From: Limnephilus marmoratus
Lineage: Eukaryota; Arthropoda; Insecta; Trichoptera; Limnephilidae
Direction: 5' to 3'
Length of the DNA stretch: 64,000 bases
NCBI GenBank assembly: GCA_917880885.1
Contig: OU862908.1
Location: forward strand, 10,576,501 to 10,640,500
Position 1 is the stretch's first letter. Every line of letters begins with the position of its first letter. The notes under the pieces are model-generated. The model did no database searches and was not told the DNA's origin. It saw nothing but the letters and a program-made list of their open reading frames with translations. Positions 21,965 to 33,439 of this stretch are shown piece by piece. A program made the translations under genes and the position numbers.

Positions 21965-22685
21965 TTAAGAGCGTTTAACCAGCCAGCGGACGAAAATCCA
22001 CATTTCGTCGAAAGTTGTTCTTCCGATCGTGCAGGGCGGTTACAATGAGAAAGATTGATTATTCTCCGTACCAGCTTTTTAAAATTATAACTCAATATCG
22101 AATTTATTTCAATCCAAATTAGCTTTAATTTATACCTTCATCCAAAAATGCTGAAAGGCGTGATGATAAAACTATTAAAATAGTGTACTTTTTGTAATTA
22201 TTTTTTGATTATAAGTATTTATCATTTTTCAATAATGTCTAAATTTAATAAGAATATTAAAAAAATCTGAAATATATTAGTTTGTAAGTGCGCAAATAAA
22301 TACACAAATTGACCAATTTTCGTCAAGAAACACATGTACGTACATATTTTTTAATGATTTTATTGAAACTAAAATTAAAATTCTAATACATAACTTTGCT
22401 AGATAATGTATTGATTTATTTTACTGCATGATTACATTATTTGAAATGAGTGTGGTATAATACAAAAACTTTTTTGAAAATTTAACAAATCTGCCAACGA
22501 CCTATGGAATAACCTTATTATACTAAAAATTAAAAAAAAATCTAAAAATTTATAACATAACTATGCTAGATAAAAGAACAATCTTTCGAAATCCATTTAT
22601 AATTTTTTGTGGAAAAGAGTCGATACGTCTAAAAACTTTTTTGAAAATGACGTATTTCCGGCTTTCTCTGGTAATGCCCTCTTAA
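21965..22685. mobile_element. TTAA-A element, copy 2, intact ends
   Basis: TTAA at 21965-21968 and 22682-22685 flank 713 bp that match copy 1 almost throughout, including AGAGCGTTTAACCAGCC at the left and GTAATGCCCTC at the right. It has no insert and is the best reference for the family. Confidence 0.8.
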
Positions 22686-22739
22686 TCATTGAATGATTTT
22701 AGATTTTCGAACAAGTAAAGTAGTATCGTGATTAATTTT

Positions 22740-23325
22740 AGGGTTTATTATGCCGTGTTGCGCTTCCTTTTTTAGCATTACATTACAATATAATCAAACA
22801 CAAAAGTAAACCACAAAATAATTAAAATGTAAACCTTTATGAAACCAAATCTTCCGACCACAGGTTGAAAAAAAATTATAATTTTTTTAAGAATTATTTT
22901 CACATGAAACGACAAAAAGTGAGTAGACAATAAGGTTTATAATACATTTGCCTAATAAAATATGTTGGTTATTATTTTTTATTAGTTATTATTTTTTTCG
23001 TTATCAGTAATTTCAGTTAGAAAAAAAGTAAGGTGAGCTATATTTAAAACTTTTATGTTTGCATTCAAAATTTGTATACATAAAAAATCATATGTTTATT
23101 TTAAGTTGTAAAATTTGAAAGCGTATTTCATCACCTTTCAAAGACAGTTTTTATTTTTCGGATGCGTTCAGAAATATTTCATTTATTTGGATTTTAGTGC
23201 TAATTAGTGGAAATATATTGACCTTCCGACAAAATAGGCTAATGCCCTTATGATGGACACTGTAACGCTGTCTGAAACGTTACCTAAAAAGTAGGAATTA
23301 CAAGCATAATAATAATCCAAAAAAA
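22740..23325 (-). repeat. Rep-3 copy lodged in a Rep-4 element
   Basis: The left part of Rep-4 (GGGTTTATTATGCCGTGTTG) stops at about 22775. Rep-3, read on the minus strand, follows to about 23242, with landmarks GACCTTCCGACAAAATAGG, CACCTTTCAAA and AAGTAAGGTGAGC. The Rep-4 sequence then resumes at ATGGACACTGTAACGCTGTC. A clean target duplication was not found. Confidence 0.55.
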
Positions 23326-23406
23326 GTAAGACAATATTATGGTAATAAATTTAAATTCATATAAAATATGGTAATAATTTAATGAAATTATTTAAATTAT
23401 TTTAAA

Positions 23407-23844
23407 CTAGCTGGTTCCCGGCATGCGTTGCTATGCCATTTAATAAAGAAAAAATTTCTCCCTGCGTGTCCTTTCCCATTTATCCCGTTTCCCTTCCGCC
23501 TCCCCTTCCTATACCGCGTCCCTTTCCCCTCTCGCGTTCTCACTCCGCCTCCTCAACCTTCCTTCTCCCCACTCCATTTCCTCTTTCACCCGTCCCACGA
23601 ACCCCCTCCCCGCTCCAGCATTCCATACATTCAGTCCCGATACATTTTGTTTTACAACAGCTCGCGTGCCACCTATTGCAATTTTTTATACAAATTTCAT
23701 AATGCCAGAGCTCACCAATAGTTTTATACAAACCTTGTCCTGACAATAACGTCCACAACAATAAAAGAATTATCCGATTTGGTGCAGTCGTTCGGAAGTT
23801 ATGCGCGTACATACATTTCGGAGATTCATTTTTATTTATAGAGA
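23407..23844 (-). mobile_element. Non-autonomous Helitron-like element, complete
   Basis: On the minus strand it starts TCTCTATAAATAAAAATGA after an A and ends GGGAACCAGCTAG before a T, which satisfies the Helitron rule at both ends. Length 438 bp. The pyrimidine-rich tract at 23450-23630 makes long but meaningless frames rich in Pro and Ser. It is the uninterrupted reference for the copy at 16545-17325. Confidence 0.8.
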
Positions 23845-23993
23845 TAATTTAAAAACAATTAAATAATTTAAAAATAATAACAGTAAGATAATATAATGGT
23901 AATAATTATTACCATAATTAAATATTCAAAAATCTGTTTCTGAAAAAATAAGAAAATATATAGATTTAGGAAATGAGATTCTTGGCATTCTCA

Positions 23994-24096
23994 GGTGGGT
24001 TTTTTAATTTACCGAGAATGCTAAATGCAAATTTCGATCGTTTACTTTTACAATTAGCATTGCATTTAGCATTATCGGTAAATTAAGAAACCCACC
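23994..24096. mobile_element. Small foldback MITE
   Basis: Arms of about 35 bp, starting GGTGGGTTTTTTAATTTACC on the left and matching on the opposite strand at the right end, enclose about 30 nt. Total 103 bp. The flanks do not give an unambiguous target duplication. Confidence 0.65.
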
Positions 24097-24809
24097 CTAT
24101 ACAAAAATATTACCATTTGTTATTTCAGCTACTGGCATTATACCGAGCTCTCTCATTCAAAATTTAGGCATATTAGATTTGTCAAAGAATTTATATATAA
24201 AAATTCAAAAATCAGTCATTTTAAATACATGTAGGATTACAAAAGATTTTTTAATAATTTTTGTATCGAGGGATCAGTAGGATTTATAGGTTCAATTAGG
24301 AGTTCCACCGAGCCGAAACCTCTGATATGAAAATATCTGGGGTCGGTGAATTATTTTCCCATTTGGTCTCTTTGACATGTTGTTCTTGTATTATTTTGTA
24401 TTTAATATACTTATAACGTGGATTGACTAGGTGATCATTTGTGGAAAAGTGCGTGAAAGGGTTAAGTTTTTCCTGCGGGAACGATTTAAATCGGACATAA
24501 AATCTGAAGCGTAATATGGTAATAATTTATATTATGGTAATAATTAAATTTAATAACTTTATCATGAACTTGAGATATTCAGGAATAGAACCACAAACTC
24601 GAAGTACCTACATCTATCTGCATACTGCAACGTGTTTACATTATAGTACTAAGGAAAATATTAAATATTGCACAGGGGATTTCCAGTATTCCGGAACGTG
24701 CCTAATAACAGAGAATGTTCAAGCAGATCTTATTTATCATTAATTAAATTATATTATAATGGGGGGGAAATTCTAAAATGATTTTAGTAACGTCTCTATT
24801 TAACCCGTT
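24097..24809. other. Unannotated AT-rich stretch
   Basis: No supported feature. A plus-strand frame at 24516-24743 shows no domain. Confidence 0.35.
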
Positions 24810-25100
24810 TAATCACAGGAGACCATATTTGTCCCAGCTCACATTGGTCTCTTAGAAATAGTTGTGTTTCCCTTACTATCAAAGTTAGAAATAATCGATC
24901 TAAAGGGTTTAAAAAGGTATTGGAAAGGTAACCACAAAATAACTAAAATGTACACCTTTATGAAACCAAAGTTTTTGACCGCAATTTGAAAAAACAAAAT
25001 ATTTAGTTTTGGGATTATATTCCTCGTTTTGGTATAAAAAAGATCCCATGATAAATCTCATATTTGTATTAAATTTTAAAATCTACAACTATGATCTTAA
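24810..25100 (-). repeat. Rep-3, partial diverged copy
   Basis: CTTTATGAAACCAAAGTTT, ACCGCAATTTGAAAAAA, CCACAAAATAACTAAAATGT and CCCTTACTATCAAAGTTAGA are Rep-3 landmarks in minus orientation. The half that carries GACCTTCCGACAAAATAGG is missing. Confidence 0.6.
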
Positions 25101-25159
25101 AAGCAATCTATATAATATTATGGGTCATCTTCTTTAAAATATTTTTGTTATTTATTTTT

Positions 25160-25340
25160 GGGGTGTTATGCCGTGTTGCGCTACCTCCTCTTTTACCCAA
25201 CGCTTCGGACAGTGTTACAGTGTCCATCATCAGGGCAGATGTGTAAATGTTAGTGATAAAATGTGTGCTTATATACTTGTAAACTCGGCCACCTGGACAA
25301 ATCGGCAATCGCCGAGCACTTAATCGAAAAATAAATAACA
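25160..25340. repeat. Rep-4, partial copy
   Basis: GGGGTGTTATGCCGTGTTGC, CGGACAGTGTTACAG and GTCCATCATCAGGGCA match the left part of Rep-4 at 5611-5700. The right half is replaced by unrelated sequence. Confidence 0.55.
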
Positions 25341-26699
25341 AAAATACTTTTGGTCGTGAAAACATAAAATCATATCTCGTTTAAAATATTCATAAATAAT
25401 CCATACATTATCCAAAGTAATAAACAATATTTTTTTTAAATAACAAATTTAAGGAAAACTTACTAAATAATAAATGTGTAATATGCATTGATGAATTATT
25501 TAACGAGTTTTCTATTGAAATGCTCATTAACAATATGGTTAATACATTTTATTAGTATCGAAGCGGACGATTCAAGAAAAATCGGCGTGTTTATGAGATT
25601 ATGGCAAAAAGCGTTTAAAGCTATATATTTTAATATATGCTAATAAGCGGTGGATGTTGGATTGTTAACACAAAAGAAACAGCTCTCATCAATTAAGTAA
25701 TAAAATGTTAACTGTCAACTTAAATTATTAACGAGTTTAATGAAAATATGACAAGTTTTATCGAGTTCTTGAAAATTGTAAAATACGTAATACAAAACAA
25801 CCATACAAACTGTTGTTGTTTTTTTAAATGCTAATCAAATAAATAATTCAAAATAATTACGCAAAATTGTTTTTTATAATGCATTAAAAATAATATTTTC
25901 ATAGGTATTGATGAAAAAAATTCTTATGTAAATATTGATTTAACAACATATTAATTAAATGGCATTAAAAGATGTGTGAAAAATATCTTACCGATTACTG
26001 ACAAAACGAGTGTTAATTTAAAGAGAATACATGCGTTTAACCATCGCAAATTTGTCGAAATTAAAATTTATTAAAATATTTAAACAAAGAGGTTCTTCAA
26101 TCGTCGCAATTGTACTTTGTGTCATCATTTCAAAAGCACTTAGCAAAAAAATATTTATGTTAATCTTATCCTGATGAAGAAATCTTTGGTTTTGAAACAT
26201 GTAGATAATTTTAATTAAATAAGTGGTGTTTTACAAAGTGATTTGTTTTCATTTAATTTAAAGAGGTAATAATTATGTAAAATGTATAACATGTACCTTA
26301 ATTTACTGTTTTTGTTTTTATATACAATTATTTTTAAATTTGTTTAATAATTTTTAAACGTTTTATAATAAATGTGTATAATAATAATTTTGAAAACCTT
26401 AATAATAAATGTATTCTAAATATTACACAACTCAAAAACAATCATTTAGCATACATTAAGGTCAATAAAGATTAACTTGGTGTGTTTGTAAATGAACTCA
26501 CCTAAATTCGAAAAGCACGTGAAAATCAAACACAAGTAAAGAGGCGCCAAAACTCACTGAGTGTTAGTAAATTATTTCACAAAACTTTCACGTTTACAAA
26601 AGATGTCTTTTATTTATTTAAATGAAATCGTCGCGCTCGTAAATCAGGATACAAATCGAAAAAAGTGTCGAAAGATAAATACGTGAAAAGGCAAAGCTA
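25341..26699. other. Unannotated AT-rich stretch
   Basis: Very AT-rich with only short frames. No recognised repeat. Confidence 0.4.
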
Positions 26700-27297
26700 A
26701 GTGTAACCCAGAACGCAGGCGTTCTAGGCGAGTCACCCGGTATACTGACAAGCTCGCGACTCGAAATGCTTTATAAAACCACCTGTTCATTCAAAACAAG
26801 ACCCGGCCAGGGGCAATTGAACTTTGACTCCCGTCGCAGACCCCAGACCCTCGCGTATTGTGTTCGCGTTTGACCGCCGCGCGTCCCGCCCAGTGCGGAT
26901 ATCCGGGAAACCGAAAAATACGAAAATGGGTTAAAAACTGAATTAACTTAGTTCACTTGTTCTATATTGGAAAGATGTCGATTTGTTGGAGCGCAGTCGA
27001 CGCGCGCACGACGAGACGGTCGTAGGCAGAGTTGTTGGTTGTTGGTTGGCGGACGGTGGTGAGGCCTCTACCGGTATGGCGCGAGGTGCTGCCAAATGGT
27101 GCCAGCGAAGAGAAAGAACAATACATATTGCAGGTAGCCTGCGCCGGTGTGGTACGGTGATCGCGGCCCTTTCGGCGTGACGGTGCACGGACCGGCGACC
27201 CGCTGACCGCATTCCTGGAGTACCTGCATCGCTCTCCTTGTCAGCTGGTGATGAGCGGCGAGCACTTCTCACTCAACAAACTTTCCGGGTTTCCATT
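26700..27297. other. GC-rich segment, possible promoter or old exon
   Basis: The GC content rises abruptly. A TATA-like word (TTATAAAA near 26771) precedes a CpG-rich stretch to about 26910 and then an open region on both strands at 26943-27272. None of the frames shows a domain. The right part is interrupted by the 1.7-kb element that starts at 27309, and before that insertion it would have joined 29026 onward. A host promoter or exon is possible but unsupported. Confidence 0.3.
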
Positions 27298-29025
27298 CAC
27301 CGGGAGGCGTATTTACAAAACATATAATATACCTGCGACAGTCGCGGCGGCGCGACTGAAATGTGAAAGGGTTTGTTGTGCAAAATTCACTTAAAACCCT
27401 ATACCGGTTCAGTCGCCAATGCGCTTCGCTGATCTATCTGTTTCAGTAGCGGTGACGACCGTAAATATAGAGAGTAGCTTCTGTTGGTGCATTTACTTTG
27501 TTATATACATATTTTTTAATATTAATAAAAACGTGAACCTACTATACGTAACTTGCATTATAATCCCAAAAGGTAAGAAACTCAATTTCCTTCCAACTCA
27601 GTACAGTTACAGTACATTTTGATACATAATCAACGCTTGCATGTAATTCACTGAACACTAGTCCTGGGTCGATCGATCGTTTTACACGACCCGGGTCGCT
27701 CACGACCCACTGGCGTCACGAGCGGGTCGCGAAGACCCGCTCTTTTCGCGACACAATACGAAACTCGGTAATCGAGTTTCTCGCGCCGGTCGCCGCCCAA
27801 ACCGGTCAAGTCATACGCGACACGAAACCCGGGTTATAATTGTATGAGCGTTCGCTCACAGCTCACACAAATATAAAATTTCAAGGTAACATGAAGAAAT
27901 GGTGAGAACTAAGATTAAAAAGATTCCCATTTCTCTAATTCTTAAATAAAACAATAAAATTACTTTTATTGTTGGCCAAAAAGGGTACACCAATAGAGTT
28001 ACAACTTAAACCTTAGGGATTAATAAATATTGCGTATTTCATGATTATAAGAGTTCCTCTAACATTGGGTTATAAAACCCCGACAGCAAACACTTTACAT
28101 TTTTGGGCTGCCATAAATATTTATAGAATCTATTTGAAATGTAGAGATATTAAAAACCTACTTAAAAATAAAACAATTTAAGAAATAAACACTTTCATCC
28201 AAATTGGCAAAGTAATACATCTATATAATAACAGGCAGAATAATATTATTTCTCAAGGTTGGGACCTTACTTGAAAAAAAACGCGGGATAATTTTATTTG
28301 CAAAGAAGAAACTACGTGTAACTAAAATAACATGAATATTACGAATAATTATTTTACTTAAGACTAAATAGAAAAATCGCATTCTGAAACGAACAAATAA
28401 CAAGATACGCTCTTATTAAAAACGACTCCGTGTCTAGTTGAATATTCAAAAATCGAATCTACTAAACAATCCCGCGATGACGGGACACACGGGCAGGAAG
28501 CAGGATACTTTCTACCTAGTACCTGAGTCGCGAGAGCGGGCGGCGAAACCCGAGTGTTGACAACCCGTTCGCTCTCTCATACATCTATCTAACGTCGCTC
28601 GCCCCGCCACATCCGCACCCGAAACCCAGGTTGCAGTAGTAGAGCGGTTGCGAGAAGTGGGTCGCGAGACCCGGGTGCTGACGAAAAAATGACCCGCTCG
28701 CTCTTTGGTGGACTGTGAGCGGGTTTCAATGAGCGGGTCGTTCACGACCGACACAAGACTACTGCACACTCGCTTCAATGACATTTATACATCGTCACAC
28801 ACAAGTATACATAAGTCCATACCTACTAGTTCAGTCATCCCAACAGACAATAATACCATCAGACAGTTTAAACGCAGGCCTACCCCTGCGTAGAGAGGAT
28901 GGACCGCCGGCGGTACAGACAGAGCAACGAAACGTGATGGCGACTGAACCGGTATAGGTTTGTCCCATATCAGTAGCGGCCGCAACTGAACCGGTGTAGA
29001 TTTTGTAAATATACCACCGGGAGGC
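27298..29025. mobile_element. 1.7-kb element with long GC-rich inverted ends
   Basis: The direct repeat CACCGGGAGGC (27298-27308 and 29015-29025) flanks 1,706 bp. The inverted ends begin GTATTTACAAAA on the left and GTATATTTACAAAA (reverse complement of the right) and continue imperfectly for about 150 bp, sharing CTATACCGGTTCAGTCGCCA near 27405 and, inverted, near 28935. Inside each end lies a cluster of GAGCGGGTCG/CGACCCGCTC words (27660-27760 and 28510-28760) around an AT-rich core. I see no transposase. A duplication of 9-11 bp suggests a MULE-like mobiliser, but this is inference. Confidence 0.65.
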
Positions 29026-29990
29026 ACTCTCGGCTTTCACCCTTCCCCGTTACTGACATAGTTATAACACAATATAACATTGGAATATGTAAGATACCCC
29101 AAATGAAACCCTAGAGTAATAATGGTAGGTATTAAGTGATAAAATTAATAATTTATTTTTATTTTAACAAATACATAAAAAAATCTGAAATTTTAGCTTA
29201 AGGTTTAATAGTTTCTCTAGTAAACGGTAAATCCAAAATAATAAATGATGGTTATTTTATAGTTTTTCTGATGAGATGGCGTGATATTTTCGTAATAAAG
29301 GACAAATAAATAAGCACGAGGCGATGCACAAAACCAAAGATTATATTTAAAATTATGAATGGTTTTATATTTAAAACCAGTAATAATTTATTATAAAGAA
29401 TAAAAGGATTCTTACCGACTTGCTAATGAAAAATGCATTCAATGTATTATTTCATTTACTTAAGAGGTAATAGCACCGGTGAGAAATCTCGACGGTAGGT
29501 ATTTTAAAAAATTCTCGCTATCGCACCGCGCTCAAAAAATAACTAGCTATCGATGTGTTGGTGAGACCACGTGAGTGTTTGGCTTGTACACCCTCTCGCC
29601 CCCTTTGCGTCTCATGCCTACCGTCTTTCGCCTCATACCGCCATATCCAATATTCTGTTTAGATAAAGCATGTTTCGACTTATTTCGTCGCTAATGAAGT
29701 TTTTGAATCGGCCTTGCGGTGTGACAGAAAAAGGGCCCATTATTTTTAAACGCACGAGGTCTGCTATTGTCGGTTATTTATAAATATCGTCGATAGGTAT
29801 TGTAACAATGTCTTCTGTTCACGCTTATTACCGACAAATTACGAATTATTTTACTAGAACTCTATGTAGGTTAGTAGTTTTAAAGTTTTCACTGTATTTG
29901 CGTTTATAAATATGCAGTCAAACCAACTACATCGAATTATTATATACATACATATGATTATTCTCTATGATACATTAGTTATTATTGAAA
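29026..29990. other. Unannotated; holds a TTAAGAGG-start segment
   Basis: At 29459 TTAAGAGGTAATAGC leads into TAGGTATTTTAAAAAAT and CTATCGATGTG, which resembles 34531-34660 (TTAAGAGCG..., TAGGTATTTTAAAAAAT, CTATAGATGTG). This may be another TTAA-flanked family, but the far end was not found. Confidence 0.4.
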
Positions 29991-30187
29991 ATTAGTATTA
30001 ACCTCTCAGGCCTCGGGCCTGTTTTTCGAAAAGTCAAAATATTTCCGCTTTCCAATAAATTCCAAATAACTTTAATATTTGTGAACGCATCCGAAAACTA
30101 AAAACTGTTTTTGAAAGATGATGAAATACGCTTTCAAATTTTATAATTCGAAATAAACATATAATTTTGTTTTTATTTTATTAATAA

Positions 30188-30482
30188 CTAGCAGACCCGG
30201 CCACACGTTGCTGTGGCTAACGAAACACAACGCCATTTACCCAACCTTTATAAAATCCACACCATCCGCTCGCCAGCTGCCCGCTGCGCGCTGCCCTTTG
30301 CCTAAATTGAATATTTGAATTTCTTGGCTTTTCTCTACTATAATAAGCATTTATTATACACATAAACCTTCCTCTTAAATCACTCTATCTATTGGTGAAA
30401 ACCGCATGAAAATCTGTTGCGTAGTTTAAAAGATTTATGCGCACATACATTTTGAGCGACTTCATTTTATACTATGTAATGA
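30188..30482 (-). mobile_element. Non-autonomous Helitron-like element
   Basis: On the minus strand it starts TCATTACATAGTATAAAATG after an A and ends GGCCGGGTCTGCTAG before a T. Length 295 bp. It combines a 5' module of the TTACATAGTA family with the same GTTGTGTTTCGTTAGCCAC 3' module as 5085-5431, so 5' and 3' modules appear to be exchangeable in this family. Confidence 0.75.
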
Positions 30483-30600
30483 TGATGATACCACAAAACT
30501 TAAATTTCTACTCATATAATTTGGCACTTACCTATCTTATTAAAAAAAAAACTCAAAAATGCATATGCAACAAAAATGTATTTTTGACCGATTATCTCTA

Positions 30601-31359
30601 TCTCTACATATTATAAAGTCCCCCGCGCCGTCTGTCTGTCTATTCGCGATAAACTCGAAAACTACTGAACGGATTTTCCTGCGGTTTTCACCAATATACA
30701 GAGTATTTCGTGAGGAAGGTTTAAGTATGCAATTTGTCAATGATTTGTGTAAATTGGTTGAAACATAACGATAATTGTTAGAAGTGTCGGAAATAAGTCC
30801 AGCCGCCTGGTAGCTTTCATCGAAAACGCTGCACAATCCTTTTGGGATATAAATATAACAAAACAATTAATGGTGGGATATTCCTCTTTTATAGATCTAC
30901 AAAAAAGTCCGCGAAGGCATATATCTATCTTTTACGGATAGCTTACTATACACATTATATCTAAAATGCAATTGATAAGAATAATAAGATAAGAAGATAG
31001 AATGCGTATAGTAAAAGATAGATATATGCCATCGCGGACTTTTTTGTAGATCTATAAAAGAGGAATATCCCACCAAGCGTTGTTTTGTTATATCCCAAAA
31101 GGATTAGGCAGCGTTTTCGATGAAAGCTACCAGGCGGCTGGAATTTTTCCGACACTTCTAACAATTATCGTTATGTTTCAAACAATTTACACAAATCCTT
31201 GACAAATTACATACGTAAACCTTCCTCACGAAACACTCTATCTATTGGTGAAAACCGCATGAAAATCCGTTCAGTAGTTTTCGAGTTTATCGCGAACAGA
31301 CAAACAGACAGACAGACAGAAAGACGGCGCGGGGGACTTTACTTTATAATATGTAGAGA
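30601..31359. mobile_element. Palindromic element with two Helitron-like 5' ends
   Basis: Two long inverted arms (30601-30935 and 31011-31359) with a 75-nt centre. Each outer end reads TCTCTACATATTATAAAG, the 5' terminus of the local Helitron family, with A outside on the left and T outside on the right. Arms share GAGGAAGGTTTA-type text, CAGCCGCCTGG, GTGGGATATTCCTCTTTTAT and AAAAAAGTCCGCG. No Helitron 3' hairpin or CTAG is present. TA also flanks both sides, so a TA-duplicating TIR element is an alternative. Confidence 0.7.
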
Positions 31360-31500
31360 TAAAAAAGGTTTAAAAATAGCCCACCTTAAGTTTTTTTCTA
31401 ATTAAAATTACGATAACGAAAAAGATAAAAGCACTTACATATTTTATTAGACAATTAAATCTAAATGGATTTATTGTGTTGTGTGTATCATACGTGTGAG

Positions 31501-31929
31501 TTGACATGTTTGTAAATAATAATGTTTAAAATGTTAGATATATCGCTTGCTGAGGTTTGATTTGTACTCCTGTATTTTTGAGTTTCTTTAAGCAGTAAAT
31601 ACAAAAAAGGATGTGTTAGTTCGTTCAAAATTCAATAAAAAATGTTGGTCTTTTACCTATAGATAGATTTACCTACACATTTTTTTTAAATATTTATTAC
31701 AGTCAGTTTGAAATAAAGGAAACAAATATATAATTTTTTTAAACTACAAAACTTTTTATTTTTATTTTCAACTTTATAAAACCTTAAATTGTAATATTTA
31801 ATTACATGAAGACAATATTAGCGAAACTTCAACCCAAGGCTTCAGGCCCAACTTCATAGTACAAAAAAAAGTGCAAAAATCACTTACTTCGCAATTTTTG
31901 CAATAAAATAAAAGCACTTAGAAAAAAAA
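31501..31929. other. Unannotated AT-rich stretch
   Basis: No supported feature before the YqaJ-like pseudogene. Confidence 0.35.
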
Positions 31930-33310
31930 CCAACAACGCTAAAGGCTTTGTACCAGTTCACATAAGGAAAAAGGTTGAAGCAAACGTTTTACGTATGAGA
32001 AAAGCTATAGTTTGAGCAGTAAATTACAGAAAAGAGCAAGAAAACACGGCACAAAGTGATAAAGTAAAAAATCTGAAAATGGACAAAAAAATGCCGCAAA
32101 CCATGTTTTTGGTGATCATACAAAATGTTCGTCATACTATTGCAAGTCGGAGAAGTATACTAATGATCCAAATTTAGTAAGCGATCTTCAAGATTGTGGA
32201 ACAGGACTGATATTCAACAATTATTGTCGTCTCTAATAGCAAATGCAGAAAGTCTTATTATTAACGTGACAAATAACACTGTGGAGCAATTCAACAACGT
32301 TATAGCCAAATTTATAGGCGGAAAAAGAGCAAATTTTACAAAAATGGGATAACTTCAGCAGTTGAGCTTCTTGAGCAGTAACTTCGTGGAATAGTGAAAT
32401 GACAACCCATTCACGAATACAAAAAAAATCCAAGGCCACAGTCCTGGCAACTACACGAAGCATTTTATTGAAAGAAAACGACGTTCGAAGGAGACAATAC
32501 AGAGGTGTCGAAAAATAAAACTAAGGTATTACGAAAACACGACAGAAAAGAGAAAAAAAGTTGCAGGGCCTGATGAAAATTATGGTCAATTGGAATTAGA
32601 TCCAGATATGCCAGCTGAATTATTTGAAACGATAAAGAGGAATTTTTCAAAGAATTATCTCCATCGAATAAGGATGAACTCGAAAGGAATACGGTGGGCC
32701 AAAGCAATAATAATTTGTGGACAATTGAAAGGCGTAAGCGGCTTACAGCTTCTAACTTTGGACAAAAATATGTAAGCTACGGCCAAAAACTTCAGTTGCG
32801 AGAGTATTAAACTCGCTACTGTACTCGCCATTTAAAGGAAATATGGCCACAAATTATGGGAAAGAAAATGAAAACCAAGCAATTGAGCAATTTACAAAAG
32901 AAACAAAATTAGAGGTATTCGCCTGTGGACTATTTATCGATGAAAACAAAAACTTTTTAGCGGCAAGTCCGGATGGCCTTTTTGGCAAGGATTCTATAAT
33001 TGACGTGAAATGCCCATATAGTATAGTAAATATGTCACCAGAAGAAGGATTTGAACAAAAAAAATTGATAACTGTAAAATTGAAGACAATGCTTCAACAT
33101 TAAAACGGAATCACAATTACTTCTACCAAGTACAAGGCCAGTTACACATTACTCGTCGTAAATACTGTTATTTTGTCGTGTGGAGTCCTAAAGGTTTGCC
33201 GTATGAAACAATTGAAAGGGACGATTCAATCTGGCAAAAAATTGAACCACTGTTAGAAAAACTTCTACCACCAATGCCTTTTACCAGAAACAATTGACGG
33301 TCGCATATCA
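31930..33310 (+). pseudogene. YqaJ-type nuclease gene, degraded
   Basis: A broken gene of the YqaJ-like exonuclease group (PD-(D/E)XK fold), a family that in insects occurs in many repeat-associated copies. An upstream zinc-ligand-like piece (HVFGDHTKC...YYC) is at about 32100-32150. The conserved NNTVEQFNNVIAKFIGGKR piece is at about 32270-32330. The nuclease piece is an 86-codon frame at 32843-33103 with SPDG (residues 42-45) and IDVK (53-56), the metal-binding D...D-x-K core. A later piece continues in another frame with NHNYFYQVQGQLHITRRKYC and WSPKGLPYETIERDD. Stops are scattered, and a one-base loss in the A run at 33057-33064 explains the last frame change. It has no intact frame and is surely not functional. 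Neighbours are transposons, which fits an element-borne gene. Confidence 0.75.
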
Positions 33311-33439
33311 AGAAATTTACCGGCGAGAGAAAGATCTAAATCATAAATTGTTTAAAATTCATTGTATAGTGGTAAAAAATTTTGTACAATAAAGTGTTTA
33401 CAAACAAAAAATTTCAATTAATCACTGAAGGCAATGTAA

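Larger units (their letters stand above)
29995..31500 (+). repeat. Rep-3 copy with two Helitron-type inserts
   Basis: The 5' part (CTCTCAGGCCTCGGGCCTG, ATTTCCGCTTT, GATGAAATACGCTTTCAAAT) runs to about 30175. The remainder (GCCCACCTTAAG, CGATAACGAAAAAGATAAA, ACATATTTTATTAGAC) resumes at about 31362. The gap holds a complete Helitron-like element (30188-30482) and the palindrome at 30601-31359. Confidence 0.65.

Noticed and set aside
26771..26778. TATA box of a host gene
   Set aside because: TTATAAAA near GC-rich DNA is suggestive, but no supported coding exon follows before the 27.3-kb insertion. It is kept only as a remark.
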